Shown: one piece after another, positions 52,633 to 61,836 of the stretch
Layout: each line of letters starts with the position of its first letter
Position numbering within the stretch: the first letter of the stretch is position 1
Assembly (NCBI GenBank): GCA_002280725.1
Contig: NCEM01000021.1
Location: 1 to 64,000 of the forward strand
Source of the DNA: Alphaproteobacteria bacterium 32-64-14
GTDB taxonomy: Bacteria > Pseudomonadota > Alphaproteobacteria > Caulobacterales > Hyphomonadaceae
DNA: 64,000 bases
Direction: 5' to 3'
Translations under genes and position numbers: made by a program
Notes under the pieces: model-generated
What the model saw: only the letters and a program-made list of their open reading frames with translations
Database searches by the model: none
Told to the model about the DNA's origin: nothing

Positions 52633-52665
52633 AAAACAAAAAACGCCGGCCCGCGAGGGCCGGCG
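52633..52665 (-). terminator. rho-independent terminator of the TonB receptor gene
   Basis: On the minus strand CGCCGGCCC/GGGCCGGCG (52657-52665 with 52644-52652) forms a 9-bp stem with a 4-base loop. GTTTTTTGTTTT (52633-52643 complement) follows. It is 28 bases after the receptor stop codon. This is the clearest intrinsic terminator in the window. Confidence 0.85.
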
Positions 52666-52692
52666 CTGATGTTGGTCGTCTGATCCTTAGGA

Positions 52693-55362
52693 TCAGAAGT
52701 GGACTTGCAGTTCCACGCCGTACATGCGCGGCAGGGTGGGCGTGTAGCCCTGATAGATCTGGTTGTTCTGCGTCACGTCGAGCGAGCGGCGGCGGAACGC
52801 CGTGGCGGCGTCGTAGCCCTCGTCGTCGAACGCATTGCGGACCCAGCCGATGACAGTCAGGTAGCCGTCGGCGTCGTTCCAGATCAGACGGGCGTCGGTC
52901 TGGGCGAAGTCCGGCGTGAACGTGACCGGATCGTTGAAGATCGAGGTCGTGAACTTGTCGCGCCAGTAGTAGCTGAACGACGGCATCAGGGTGGCGCCGT
53001 CCGCGAAGTTGAACGTGTAGGCGACGTTGAGCGCCACCTTGTTCTCCGGCGATTGCGGCAGGACGTTGCCTTCCACGCTCTGCGCGGCGGTCAGCGAACC
53101 GACGGCCGGGCAGCTTGCGGGCTGGTCCGGACCGGCAGCCTGCGTTGGCGGCGTGCAGAGGTTGTTCACGTAGAAGCCGCTCTTGGTGACTTCCGGCTTC
53201 AGCCAGGCGTAGGTCGCGCGGATCGTCAGGTCGTCGATCGGACGCCAGACAGACTCAACCTCGAAGCCGGTCGTCTGCACCTTCGGCATGTTGACGAAGC
53301 CCGAGAACGCCAGTGCAGGGCCCTCGCCATCCGGGTCGATCGACAGCGGAACCTGCACGTCCTTGTAGTCGTACAGGAAGGCCGCGAAGTTGGCGGTGAG
53401 GCCGTATTCCGGGACTTCCTGCTTCCAGCCGAGTTCGAAGGCGTCGACCGTCTCTTCGTTCGTGCGCGGCAGCGGGGCCATGTCGGTGGCGTTGAAGCCG
53501 CCTGTCTTGTAGCCGCGGCTGTACTTGGCGAACACCATCGTGTCGTCCCACGGGCGGTATTCAAGACCGGCGGTGCCGGTCCAGGCATCCCACTGGTCTT
53601 CCAGCAGGCGCTCGGCGTTGCCGGTCATGGCGTTGTAGGTCACGCCAGACGGGTTCGCGATCGTCGAGCTGGTCACGCCCGGCTGCGGTCCCGGAACCGA
53701 CGAGACGCCGTTCCAGATGGCGCGGGTGACGTCGGTGTAGGGCGAGTAGCCCGGTGCGAACGAGCACTGCACATAGCAGAACAGGCGGGCCTGTTCCTGG
53801 ATGTGCTTGTTGTCGATCGAGTAGCGGATGCCGACCGTGGCCTTGAACTGGTCGTTGATCTCCCAGTCACCCTGGGCATAGGCGCCGTACGAGTTGTTGT
53901 TGCCGATGTTGTTGGTGAAGCTGAAGATGCGCTCCGGGTTCGCAGCAGCCAGGCCGATCGGGGCGTAGGCGGCGTTGAGCGCCAGGATGCCCGGCGCGGA
54001 GGCCAGCGGCTCGTCCTTGTAGTAGGTCGTGACGGGCTGCTTGAAGTTCTCCTGGTAGGCATACACGCCCGCGATCCACTGCAGCGGACCCTCATGCGTC
54101 GAGATGAAGTTCAGCTCGTTCGAGAAGAACGCGCGGTTCTCGTTGTAACGCAGCGTCTGCGACGGGAAAATCGTCCGCGGCGCCGACCCCGGCGTGCCTA
54201 CCGGCGCAGGCGCGCCGAACGACGTCGAGTTGTAGCGGATCGACGTGACGGGCGTGCCGTCCTGGTCGTCTGTCAGCACGTAATTATAGTATATGTACCC
54301 GCCCAGATACTTGATGTCGAAGCCGGGGGCTTCGTAGATCATCTCGAGGGCGAAGTCGTCATAGGCGTCGAGCTTGGCGCTGCGCGCGCCACACGAGTTG
54401 ACCGTGTTGCGATCGACCAGCGCCGGGTTCTGCTGCAGCGAGCCGCACTGGGTGAAGCCCAGCTTGCGCGGATCGGAGCCGAAGGCCCAGGTCTGGTTCG
54501 GGCCGGTTGCGCCGGTGCCCGAGAGAGAGCCGAACGAGTTGACGTCGTACGGGGCCAGGTTGTTCGGCGTGGTGCGGCCGCCCGGAGGGCCGGCGCTGTC
54601 GTAACGGCCGGTGGTGTACTTGGTCCACCACGAGAACGAGTCGCCGATGTCGCCCTCGAACTGGACTTCAGCGTTCCAGTTGTTGAGGTTGTAGCCTTCC
54701 GTCTCGTTCGTTCCGTAGTTGTAGAAGATACCTTCGTCGCGGACTTCCTTCACAGCCACAACGCGGCCGCGCAGCCAGTCTTCGGCGATCGGCCCGGAGA
54801 GCGAGAAGCCGGCCTTGCGCTGGTCGAAGTTGCCCATGCCGAGGACGAGTTCGCCCTGGAAGTCGTCGGTCGGACGCTTGGAGACGATGTTCAGCGCGCC
54901 GCCGATCGAGTTGCGGCCGTACAGCGTGCCTTGCGGGCCGCGGAGGACTTCGATGCGGTCGACGAAGAGGTTGTCCCGGCCGGCGATCGACGCGAACGAC
55001 TGGTAGATGCCGTCCGTGTAGTTCGCGACGCCCGGTTCAGCGCCGAAGTTGTTGGTGTTGCGGCCGATGCCGCGCAGCGTGACGCGCTCGTTGCCGGCCG
55101 TGTAGGAAAGGCCCGGCGTGAGGTTGGTCAGGTCGGTGATCGAGCGGATGCCGAGTTCGTCGCGCATCTCGGACGTAACGGCGGTGACGGCCACGGCGAC
55201 GTCCTGGACGCTCTCCTGGCGTTTGTTGGCAGTGATGACGACGACGTCGCGACCGGCATCAGCCTCGTCGGACGGCGGCGTGGTGGGCTCTTGCGCGAAC
55301 GCCGGCATTGCAATGCCGAGCGCGAACAAGCTGACCAGTGAAATACGGTTCAAGTGCGCCAT
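52693..55362 (-). CDS. TonB-dependent outer-membrane receptor
   Basis: This 889-residue protein has a signal peptide (ISLVSLFALGIAMPAFAQ). A plug domain follows with VVITANKRQESVQDVAVAV (TonB box-like start), RGIGRN and VEVLRGPQGTLYGRNSIGGAL-type signature residues. A 22-strand barrel then ends in the outer-membrane signature VELQVHF. This subclass, common in Caulobacterales and sphingomonads, imports sterols, sugars or aromatic-type nutrients rather than siderophores; the substrate is unknown. GGAGG is 9 bases before ATG 55362. The gene ends in a strong terminator. Confidence 0.94.
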   Translation of the reverse strand: MAHLNRISLVSLFALGIAMPAFAQEPTTPPSDEADAGRDVVVITANKRQESVQDVAVAVTAVTSEMRDELGIRSITDLTNLTPGLSYTAGNERVTLRGIGRNTNNFGAEPGVANYTDGIYQSFASIAGRDNLFVDRIEVLRGPQGTLYGRNSIGGALNIVSKRPTDDFQGELVLGMGNFDQRKAGFSLSGPIAEDWLRGRVVAVKEVRDEGIFYNYGTNETEGYNLNNWNAEVQFEGDIGDSFSWWTKYTTGRYDSAGPPGGRTTPNNLAPYDVNSFGSLSGTGATGPNQTWAFGSDPRKLGFTQCGSLQQNPALVDRNTVNSCGARSAKLDAYDDFALEMIYEAPGFDIKYLGGYIYYNYVLTDDQDGTPVTSIRYNSTSFGAPAPVGTPGSAPRTIFPSQTLRYNENRAFFSNELNFISTHEGPLQWIAGVYAYQENFKQPVTTYYKDEPLASAPGILALNAAYAPIGLAAANPERIFSFTNNIGNNNSYGAYAQGDWEINDQFKATVGIRYSIDNKHIQEQARLFCYVQCSFAPGYSPYTDVTRAIWNGVSSVPGPQPGVTSSTIANPSGVTYNAMTGNAERLLEDQWDAWTGTAGLEYRPWDDTMVFAKYSRGYKTGGFNATDMAPLPRTNEETVDAFELGWKQEVPEYGLTANFAAFLYDYKDVQVPLSIDPDGEGPALAFSGFVNMPKVQTTGFEVESVWRPIDDLTIRATYAWLKPEVTKSGFYVNNLCTPPTQAAGPDQPASCPAVGSLTAAQSVEGNVLPQSPENKVALNVAYTFNFADGATLMPSFSYYWRDKFTTSIFNDPVTFTPDFAQTDARLIWNDADGYLTVIGWVRNAFDDEGYDAATAFRRRSLDVTQNNQIYQGYTPTLPRMYGVELQVHF

Positions 55363-55680
55363 TCGCGCCTACCTCCAATGTGCGTGTGCTCCCGCGGCGC
55401 TCTCGTTTTTTACGGCTTTATGAGCGTCGACGCTTCCGTGGCGTTAGCCAGGAATCGCAGCCTGAAGTTGCGGTTTGCTGACGAAGCCGTCAACTGTGTA
55501 ACGTGTCGCTACGTCAAAGAATCCTCCATTTTTGCATGAAAGACACGGTTTTTGCCGCGCTTGCGCAATATGACGCTACAGGCACCATAAACGGAAACGT
55601 TATAGTTTCGATACACCAGTATGTCAGCCGTAGCGACAACTTCCGCAGCGTCCATATGCGTAATTTGAGCGTCGTTGCTA
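55363..55680. other. upstream region of the TonB receptor gene
   Basis: No gene is seen. The stretch is AT-richer than its surroundings, has TTGACG-like -35 candidates on the minus strand near 55490-55520 without a clear -10, and an inverted repeat GAAAC-N6-GTTTC at 55594-55609 that might bind a regulator. Confidence 0.4.
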
Positions 55681-58149
55681 TCAGGAATTGCGCGGTTTGG
55701 CGCGGTAGGTGGGCTGCGCGGACGCTGGGTCATCCGGCCAGGCGTGTTTCGGGTAGCGACCCTTCATGTCCTTCTTCATGTCGTGATAGCCGCCCTTCCA
55801 GAAGGCCGGTACGTCGCGGGTCATCGCAATGGGACGCATCGCCGGCGAGAGCAGCGCCAGCGTGAGGGGAATCCGGCCATCGCCGACGGTTGGGTGGACC
55901 GCCGTTCCGAACACCTGCTGCACCTTGCACGAGACCGTCGGCCCGCCTTCGGAGGTGTAGTCGATCGCAAGCGTATCGCCCGATGGCGGTGTCCACCGGA
56001 GCGGCGCAAGGCGCGCCAGGTCGCGCGGCATTGGCCAGTCGAGCAGCGTCATCGCGGCATCGGCCAACTGACCGCCGCCCAGCTTCTCCAGCGCATCCGG
56101 GGCCGAGAGCATCGGGCCGAGCCAGTCGTTGATGCTATCCACCAGCCTCGTACGGAAGTCAGCGGGCCACGGGGCGCCAAGATTGCGCGACAGGAGATCG
56201 ATGCGTGCTGCGAGCGCATCGAGCGCATCGCCATGGCGCAGAACGGAAAGTCCGCGCGTGCGCACCGCGTCCATCAAGGCCGCGCGCACAAGATCTGCTG
56301 AGGGCGCGGGAAGCTGGACCTCGTCGAGCACGATGGCGCCTAGGCGCCGTGTGCGGCGCGCGCGGACACGGCCAGAGCCGGGATCGTATTCAGCGCGCTC
56401 GATGGTTTCGACTGCGCCAGAGGCAAGCGCCTGATCCTCGGACAGCTGTGCCGCCAGCGTGATACGAAGATCGGGGCCGGCGCCTGTCATGTCCGCGACG
56501 GCCAGCCACTCAGAGCGCGCAAGCGGATCGGTTTCGTCCAGCATTGCGCCGCGCCCGCCGGCCAGCACAAAACGCCCAGGCGCCTGGCCGCGCGATCGTG
56601 CGATGCGTTCGGGGAAGGCGTGCGCGAGGATGGCGGCGCTGCTGGCCCGCGTGGCGGCCGCCTTGCCGCCGGCCGAACGGGCCCAGCGCTGGGCGAGGTC
56701 GCGCATGGCGCGGGCGCGGGGGCCATTGTCATTGCGGAACCGGCGCAGACGATCATCGAGATCGCTGGACCGGCCGCCGAGGTCGCGCTCGCTCATAACG
56801 GCGGCGATTTCGGAAGCGAGTTGCGCATGGCCCGTGTCCGCTGCCTGCAGCATCATCATGGCGAGGCGCGGCGGCAGAGGCAGGTCGCCGATGCGCTGCC
56901 CGAGGCTGGTGAGATCGCCCTGCTTGTCGAGCGCGCCGCCAGCCACGAGCGCCTGCTTTGCCTGCCGCCAGGCCACATCGCGCGGCGGGTTAAGCCAGCG
57001 CAGGTCTGCCGGCGCCTTCGCGCCCCAGCGCGTCAGGTCGAGCGCAAGGCCTGTGAGATCGGCGTTTTCCATCTCGGGCGAGGGTGAGGCCGCAAAGCCG
57101 CGCATTTCGGCTTCGCGCCACAGCCGGTAACAGACACCGGGTCCCGTGCGGCCCGCGCGGCCGCGGCGCTGGTCTGCGTTGGCGACCGAGACGCGCACAG
57201 TTTCGAGGCGCGATACGCCGAGGGATGCGTCGTAGCGTGGCACGCGGGCAAAGCCTGCGTCGATCACGACGCGGACACCTTCGATGGTGATGGCGCTTTC
57301 AGCGATGTCGGTCGCGATCACCACCTTGCGCATGCCGGAAGGCGCGGGCGCGATGGCGGCGTTCTGGTCCTGCGGCGACAGCGCGCCATAGAGCGGCGTG
57401 ATCAGCACATTGTCCGCGACAGGGCCGATGCGATCAGCGGCGCGCGTGATCTCGGCGACGCCGGGCAGGAAGGCGAGGACTGAGCCATCTTCTTCAGCAA
57501 GCGCCTTGCGGATGGCGGCGGCGACTTGTTCATCCATGCGTCCACGCGCGTCGTATCCGAGATAGCGTGTCTCCACCGGCCATGCGCGGCCAAGGCTTTC
57601 TATCAGGGGGCCATCGAAGAAAGCGCGCGTGAGATCCGCCGGCAGCGTGGCCGACATAAGTACGATGCGCAGATCCTCCCGCAGCACGGCTTGCGCGTCC
57701 AGCGCGAAGGCCAGGCCTTCGTCGGCGTCCAGCGAGCGTTCGTGGAATTCGTCGAACAGCACCCCCGCAATGCCTTCCAGCGTGGGATCTGACAGGATCA
57801 TGCGGCTGAATACGCCCTCGGTGACGACCTCGATCCGGCTTTCCTTTGAGACGCGCACGTCGAGGCGCGAGCGCAGGCCGATGGTCTGGCCGACGCGCTC
57901 GCCAAGGCTGCTGGCCATGCGCTCGGCGGCCGCGCGGGCGGCGATGCGGCGAGGTTCGACCAGGATGAGTTTGCGGCCCGCGGTCCAGCCTTCGTCCAGC
58001 AGGGCGAGCGGCACGCGCGTTGTCTTGCCCGCGCCGGGCGGTGCGGAAATGACGAGACGCACGCCGGTCCGGAGTTCGGCCCGGATCGGCTCTATGACGT
58101 CTTCAATCGGAAGGTCACTTGCAGGGTTCGGCGGCGCTGGCATAGCCAT
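55681..58149 (-). CDS. ATP-dependent helicase HrpB
   Basis: This 822-residue DExH helicase has Walker A in SAPPGAGKTTR (about 35-45), the DEFHERS box of motif II, MSATL of motif III and QRRGRAGRTGPG of motif VI. The HrpB-specific C-terminal domain (GRIPLTLALLSPAMRPIAMTRD) ends KGRYPKHAWPDDP, the family tail. HrpB is an RNA-helicase-like protein of uncertain role and is not essential in most hosts. The start at 58149 gives MAMPAPPNP; ATG 58143 is almost as good. MntP is encoded 7 bases upstream on the same strand. Confidence 0.94.
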   Translation of the reverse strand: MAMPAPPNPASDLPIEDVIEPIRAELRTGVRLVISAPPGAGKTTRVPLALLDEGWTAGRKLILVEPRRIAARAAAERMASSLGERVGQTIGLRSRLDVRVSKESRIEVVTEGVFSRMILSDPTLEGIAGVLFDEFHERSLDADEGLAFALDAQAVLREDLRIVLMSATLPADLTRAFFDGPLIESLGRAWPVETRYLGYDARGRMDEQVAAAIRKALAEEDGSVLAFLPGVAEITRAADRIGPVADNVLITPLYGALSPQDQNAAIAPAPSGMRKVVIATDIAESAITIEGVRVVIDAGFARVPRYDASLGVSRLETVRVSVANADQRRGRAGRTGPGVCYRLWREAEMRGFAASPSPEMENADLTGLALDLTRWGAKAPADLRWLNPPRDVAWRQAKQALVAGGALDKQGDLTSLGQRIGDLPLPPRLAMMMLQAADTGHAQLASEIAAVMSERDLGGRSSDLDDRLRRFRNDNGPRARAMRDLAQRWARSAGGKAAATRASSAAILAHAFPERIARSRGQAPGRFVLAGGRGAMLDETDPLARSEWLAVADMTGAGPDLRITLAAQLSEDQALASGAVETIERAEYDPGSGRVRARRTRRLGAIVLDEVQLPAPSADLVRAALMDAVRTRGLSVLRHGDALDALAARIDLLSRNLGAPWPADFRTRLVDSINDWLGPMLSAPDALEKLGGGQLADAAMTLLDWPMPRDLARLAPLRWTPPSGDTLAIDYTSEGGPTVSCKVQQVFGTAVHPTVGDGRIPLTLALLSPAMRPIAMTRDVPAFWKGGYHDMKKDMKGRYPKHAWPDDPASAQPTYRAKPRNS

Positions 58150-58156
58150 CCGACTA

Positions 58157-58732
58157 TCAGCCGAAGGCGCGATGGTCGATCAGCACCTTGGCGCCGATCA
58201 CGATCAGGATCAGCCCGCCGATGATCTCGGCCTGCGAGCCCAGCGCTCGCGCGCCGGCTCGGCCGATCAGTACGCCGACAGCAGAGAGTGCGAACGTCAC
58301 GAGACCGATGGTAATGACGCTGACGATGACGGGGGCGTCTAGTGTTGGCAGCATAATTCCGGCGGCTGCGGCGTCGATGCTGACGGCGATGGCAAGCGTG
58401 ATCAGGACCCAGCCGCGCGCAGGCTTTTCCTTGCCGGGGTCGCTCTCTTCGCCGGGCGGGTCCTTGGCGAAGCCCTCGTAAATCATCTTGCCGCCCACGA
58501 TGGCGAGCAGGACAAAGGCTATCCAATGATCGGAGCTTGCGATCACGTCGGCGAACAGGAGGCCGAGGCCCCAGCCGATCAGGGGCGCGATGGCCTGGGC
58601 GAGGCCGAAGGCAAGGCCGATGATGAGCGCGGTGCGCAGGGGACGTTCGCGCATCACGGCGCCTTGGCCGAGTGCGACGGCGAAAGCGTCGGCCGCAAGT
58701 CCGAAGGCGAGCAGGATAAGAGAAATCGACAT
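58157..58732 (-). CDS. MntP family manganese efflux pump
   Basis: This 191-residue protein has six membrane helices in two repeated halves. Each half contains a conserved aspartate motif: LAADAFAVALGQG in the first and AVSIDAAAAG in the second. MntP exports Mn(II) and protects against manganese excess. ATG 58732 is used; the frame is open upstream but enters untranslated sequence. I see no yybP-ykoY-type Mn riboswitch in the short upstream gap. It runs into hrpB, probably one transcript. Confidence 0.9.
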   Translation of the reverse strand: MSISLILLAFGLAADAFAVALGQGAVMRERPLRTALIIGLAFGLAQAIAPLIGWGLGLLFADVIASSDHWIAFVLLAIVGGKMIYEGFAKDPPGEESDPGKEKPARGWVLITLAIAVSIDAAAAGIMLPTLDAPVIVSVITIGLVTFALSAVGVLIGRAGARALGSQAEIIGGLILIVIGAKVLIDHRAFG

Positions 58733-58787
58733 GGCGGGGCGGTAGCAGGCGGGTTCTCGAGAGACAATCGGGCGCAAGGGCGACAGT

Positions 58788-60026
58788 TCAGCGCCTCAGG
58801 GCCGCGACGATCTCGATGTGTGGCGACCACAGGAATTGGTCGATCGGCGTCAGGCGCTCAAGCCTGAACCCTGCATCCAGCATCATCTTCAGATCGCGCG
58901 CGAAGGTCTGCGCGTTGCAGGAGACCATGGCGGCGTGACCGATCTTCGAGCCGGCCAGTTCCCGCGTCTGCGCCTCGGCGCCGGCGCGGGGCGGGTCGAT
59001 CACGGCGGCGTCGTACTTGCCGAGTTCGAGGCGGGTGAGCGGCTGGCGGCAGAGATCGCGTTTTTCGATCGTGACGGGCTTGATGCCCTGCGTGCGGCGC
59101 GAAGCCTTGTCGATAGCAGCGAGCCCGGCGAGTTCGCCCTCCACCGCGTGGACGGATGCATGGGCGGCGAGCGGCAGCGAAAACGTTCCGGCGCCGGCAA
59201 ACAGATCGACGATGCGTTTGGCGCCGGCAACGGCTTCGGCAACGAGGCGGACCATGGCGGATTCGGCTTCAGCACTCGCCTGAAGAAAGCCGCCGGGCGG
59301 TGGCGTCACGTCGGCATTTCCCATGCGCAGTATGGGCGCGGTGCGCTCTGCTGCGACTTCGCCGTTGAGCGAGAGACGCGCGAGCCCAAGTTTGGTCGCG
59401 GCCTGCACCAACGCGGCGCGTGCGTCTGCGGACAGGTTTTTCGGTACGCCGGTGATGGCGAGGTCTATGCCAGTCAGCGTTTCGGTAGCGGCGATGGTGA
59501 GCGCGTCGTGCGGGGGCGCGGCGATGGCTGCGATCTCGCGCAGGCCGGGGAGCAGCGCCTGCAAAGCGGGACGTATGACAGCGCAATCGGTGATCGGCAC
59601 AATGCGGTGGCTGCGGCGACCGTGGAAGCCGATCTCGATGCGGCCCTGCGCCCGGTGCGCTGCAAGGATGGCGCGGCGTCGCGAGCGGGGCGGCGCCATG
59701 ATGGTGGGCGCGATCTGAGCGTCAATGCCCGCATAGCTCAGGCTTTGCGCGATCTGGCTGCGCTTGAAGGCGGCGTAGGTTTCATCGCTGAGATGCTGCA
59801 GCGAGCATCCGCCGCATTCACCATAATGACTGCACTTTGGCTGCGCTCGCTCCGGCGAGGGCGTCACCAGTTCCACGACGCGCGCGCGATCTCCGGACAA
59901 CTCAGCGCGCACGGTTTCGCCGGGCAGGGTCAGCGGCACGAAGACCTGGCGGCCTTCGTGTTCGGCAATACCATCGCCCTGGGCGCCCAGCTTCTGAATG
60001 ACAAGGTTGACCGTCTGGTCCGGCAT
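58788..60026 (-). CDS. class I SAM-dependent RNA methyltransferase, RlmD/TrmA type
   Basis: This 412-residue enzyme has an N-terminal TRAM-like domain and an iron-sulfur cluster site at Cys65, Cys71 and Cys74 (CSHYGECGGC) with Cys148 as fourth ligand. The Rossmann fold has IVDLFAGAGTFSLPLA. The catalytic segment has DPPRAG and VSCNAQTFARDL, whose Cys attacks C6 of uridine. It makes 5-methyluridine in rRNA or tRNA; which site is uncertain (rlmD-like favoured by the Fe-S motif). ATG 60026 has AAGG 7 bases upstream; longer readings enter the modB side. It diverges from the mod operon. Confidence 0.9.
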   Translation of the reverse strand: MPDQTVNLVIQKLGAQGDGIAEHEGRQVFVPLTLPGETVRAELSGDRARVVELVTPSPERAQPKCSHYGECGGCSLQHLSDETYAAFKRSQIAQSLSYAGIDAQIAPTIMAPPRSRRRAILAAHRAQGRIEIGFHGRRSHRIVPITDCAVIRPALQALLPGLREIAAIAAPPHDALTIAATETLTGIDLAITGVPKNLSADARAALVQAATKLGLARLSLNGEVAAERTAPILRMGNADVTPPPGGFLQASAEAESAMVRLVAEAVAGAKRIVDLFAGAGTFSLPLAAHASVHAVEGELAGLAAIDKASRRTQGIKPVTIEKRDLCRQPLTRLELGKYDAAVIDPPRAGAEAQTRELAGSKIGHAAMVSCNAQTFARDLKMMLDAGFRLERLTPIDQFLWSPHIEIVAALRR

Positions 60027-60134
60027 GAGCGCCTTCAAGCAGTTTCCCGGATCGAAGGCCAGCTTCGCGTGATGCGCGAAGGTTAAAGTACGCCTGGGAC
60101 AATTATCGGCTTGAGCCCTCAAGGCCTGCGCGAC

Positions 60135-60833
60135 ATGGTGCGCGCCATGCTGACGGCCGAGGAACTTGAGATCCTGTCGACCAGTCTTGGCGTCGCTGGC
60201 CGGGCTGTGCTTGTCTCCTTGCCTGTCGCGATCCTGTTTGCGTGGGCGCTGTCGCGGCCGCGCTTTCCAGGGCAGTCCGTTCTCAACACCATTGCGCACC
60301 TGCCGCTCGTGCTGCCGCCTGTGCTGGTGGGATATATGTTGCTGCTGGCGTTTGGCGTGAATGGCCCGCTTGGCGGCTGGCTCAAGGCGACGTTCGGCAT
60401 CCAGCTGGCGTTGACCGCCGGGGGCGCCGCGGTGGCGACGGCAGTGATGTCGTTCCCGCTGATGGTGCGTGCGATCCGTCTGTCGTTCGAGGCGACGGAT
60501 GGTGGGCTGTTCGAGGCTGCGGCCGTGCTGCGCGCCTCGCCATGGGACCGGTTCTGGTCGCTGGCGCTGCCGCTTGCCTGGCCGGGTGTGCTGGCGGGTG
60601 CGGTGGTGGCGTTCGCGGCCGGCCTTGGCGAGTTCGGCGCGGTGATCACGTTCGCCTCCAACATCGAAGGCGAAACGCAGACCCTGCCGCTTGCCATCAA
60701 CGCGGCGCTCAACACGCCTGGGCGCGACGAGGTGGCGTTCCGTCTGGCGTCGATCTCACTCATCGTCGCAATTGTGGGTCTGCTTGCGGCTGAAGGCCTG
60801 CAGCGTTGGGCGCGCAGGAGGCTTGAAGGGTGA
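60135..60833 (+). CDS. molybdate ABC transporter permease ModB
   Basis: This 232-residue permease has five membrane helices and the EAA-type loop EAAAVLRASPWDRFWSLALPLA. The start is ATG 60135, with AAGG 8 bases upstream; ATG 60147 and TTG 60111 are alternatives. It moves molybdate (or tungstate) through the inner membrane with ModC and ModA. It overlaps modC by 4 bases. The operon order is modB-modC-modA, with the binding protein last, unlike the usual modABC order. Confidence 0.93.
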   Translation: MVRAMLTAEELEILSTSLGVAGRAVLVSLPVAILFAWALSRPRFPGQSVLNTIAHLPLVLPPVLVGYMLLLAFGVNGPLGGWLKATFGIQLALTAGGAAVATAVMSFPLMVRAIRLSFEATDGGLFEAAAVLRASPWDRFWSLALPLAWPGVLAGAVVAFAAGLGEFGAVITFASNIEGETQTLPLAINAALNTPGRDEVAFRLASISLIVAIVGLLAAEGLQRWARRRLEG

Positions 60834-61825
60834 GCCTCGATCTCAGCGGCGCTGTCGTTCAGCGTGGAGCCTTCCGGCTGTCTGCCGATCTTTCTGTTCC
60901 CGCCGAGGGTGTCACAGTGGTGTTCGGGCCATCGGGCGCAGGGAAGTCGATGCTGCTGTCGGCGGTTGCGGGGCTGCAGAAGCTCGCGGCCGGAAAACTG
61001 TCATTCAATGGCCGCGTGCTTGAGGATGTATTGCAGCGCGTGCGCGTACCGGCGCATGACCGCGCGATCGGGCTCGTCTTCCAGGACGCGCGTCTGTTTC
61101 CGCATCTCACGGTGCGCGGCAACATTCAGTATGCGGAGCAGCGCCGGCCGGCCGCGCGCAACGCGCCGATTACACTCGAGATTTCGCGCCTTCTGGAATT
61201 CGAGGATCTGCTCGACCGGCCGGTGCACAATCTTTCGGGCGGAGAGCGCAGCCGTGTCGCTCTGGCCCGTGCGATCGTGTCTGCGCCCGAGCTGTTGTTG
61301 CTGGATGAACCGTTCGCAGCGCTCGACGGGCGGCGGCGGCGCGATTTTGCGCGCGTGCTGAAGCAGCTGAGCCATGATCACGGCGTGCCGATGATCGTGG
61401 TGACTCACCTTGTCGATGAAGCCGCCGAGCTGGCAAATCACGTCATCGCCCTGCGCGCGGGACGGGTGGTGTGCGACGGCAAGCCGGCCGATGCGATGAT
61501 GCGCCCCGAATTCTCGCGTCTGCTCGATGTACGCGATCGGGGCGCGTGGGTGCAGGGCGCTGCCGGGTTTGGTTCAGGCGATGGCGTCTGGGTGCGAGCG
61601 GACAGCGTACTCATCGGCGCTTCCGAGCCGAAGGGAATTTCCGCGCGCAATGTCTGGCCGGGGCGTATCGCGTCCATCGTGCGCGAGCCGGATGGCGCGA
61701 TCCTTGTTTGCATGGCGACCGACAAGGGTTATATCCTGTCGCGTATAACGCCCGAAGCGCTGTCTGACCTCAAGCTCGAGGAAGGCGGCGCGGCCTGGGC
61801 GATCGTGAAGTCTCACGCGCTCTAG
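60830..61825 (+). CDS. molybdate ABC transporter ATPase ModC
   Basis: This is a 331-residue ATPase. Walker A is GPSGAGKS, the Q-loop is GLVFQDARLFPHLTV, the signature is LSGGERSRVALARA, Walker B is LLLLDEPFAALD and the switch histidine is in VVTHLVDEA. The C-terminal 90 residues form a TOBE (MOP-like) domain that binds oxyanion. GTG 60830 overlaps the modB stop (GTGA). It energises molybdate import. Confidence 0.94.
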   Translation: MSLDLSGAVVQRGAFRLSADLSVPAEGVTVVFGPSGAGKSMLLSAVAGLQKLAAGKLSFNGRVLEDVLQRVRVPAHDRAIGLVFQDARLFPHLTVRGNIQYAEQRRPAARNAPITLEISRLLEFEDLLDRPVHNLSGGERSRVALARAIVSAPELLLLDEPFAALDGRRRRDFARVLKQLSHDHGVPMIVVTHLVDEAAELANHVIALRAGRVVCDGKPADAMMRPEFSRLLDVRDRGAWVQGAAGFGSGDGVWVRADSVLIGASEPKGISARNVWPGRIASIVREPDGAILVCMATDKGYILSRITPEALSDLKLEEGGAAWAIVKSHAL

Positions 61826-61836
61826 GGAGTTTCGTC

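Noticed and set aside
52699..55341. 880-codon plus-strand frame
   Set aside because: Antisense shadow of the TonB receptor; no family resemblance.
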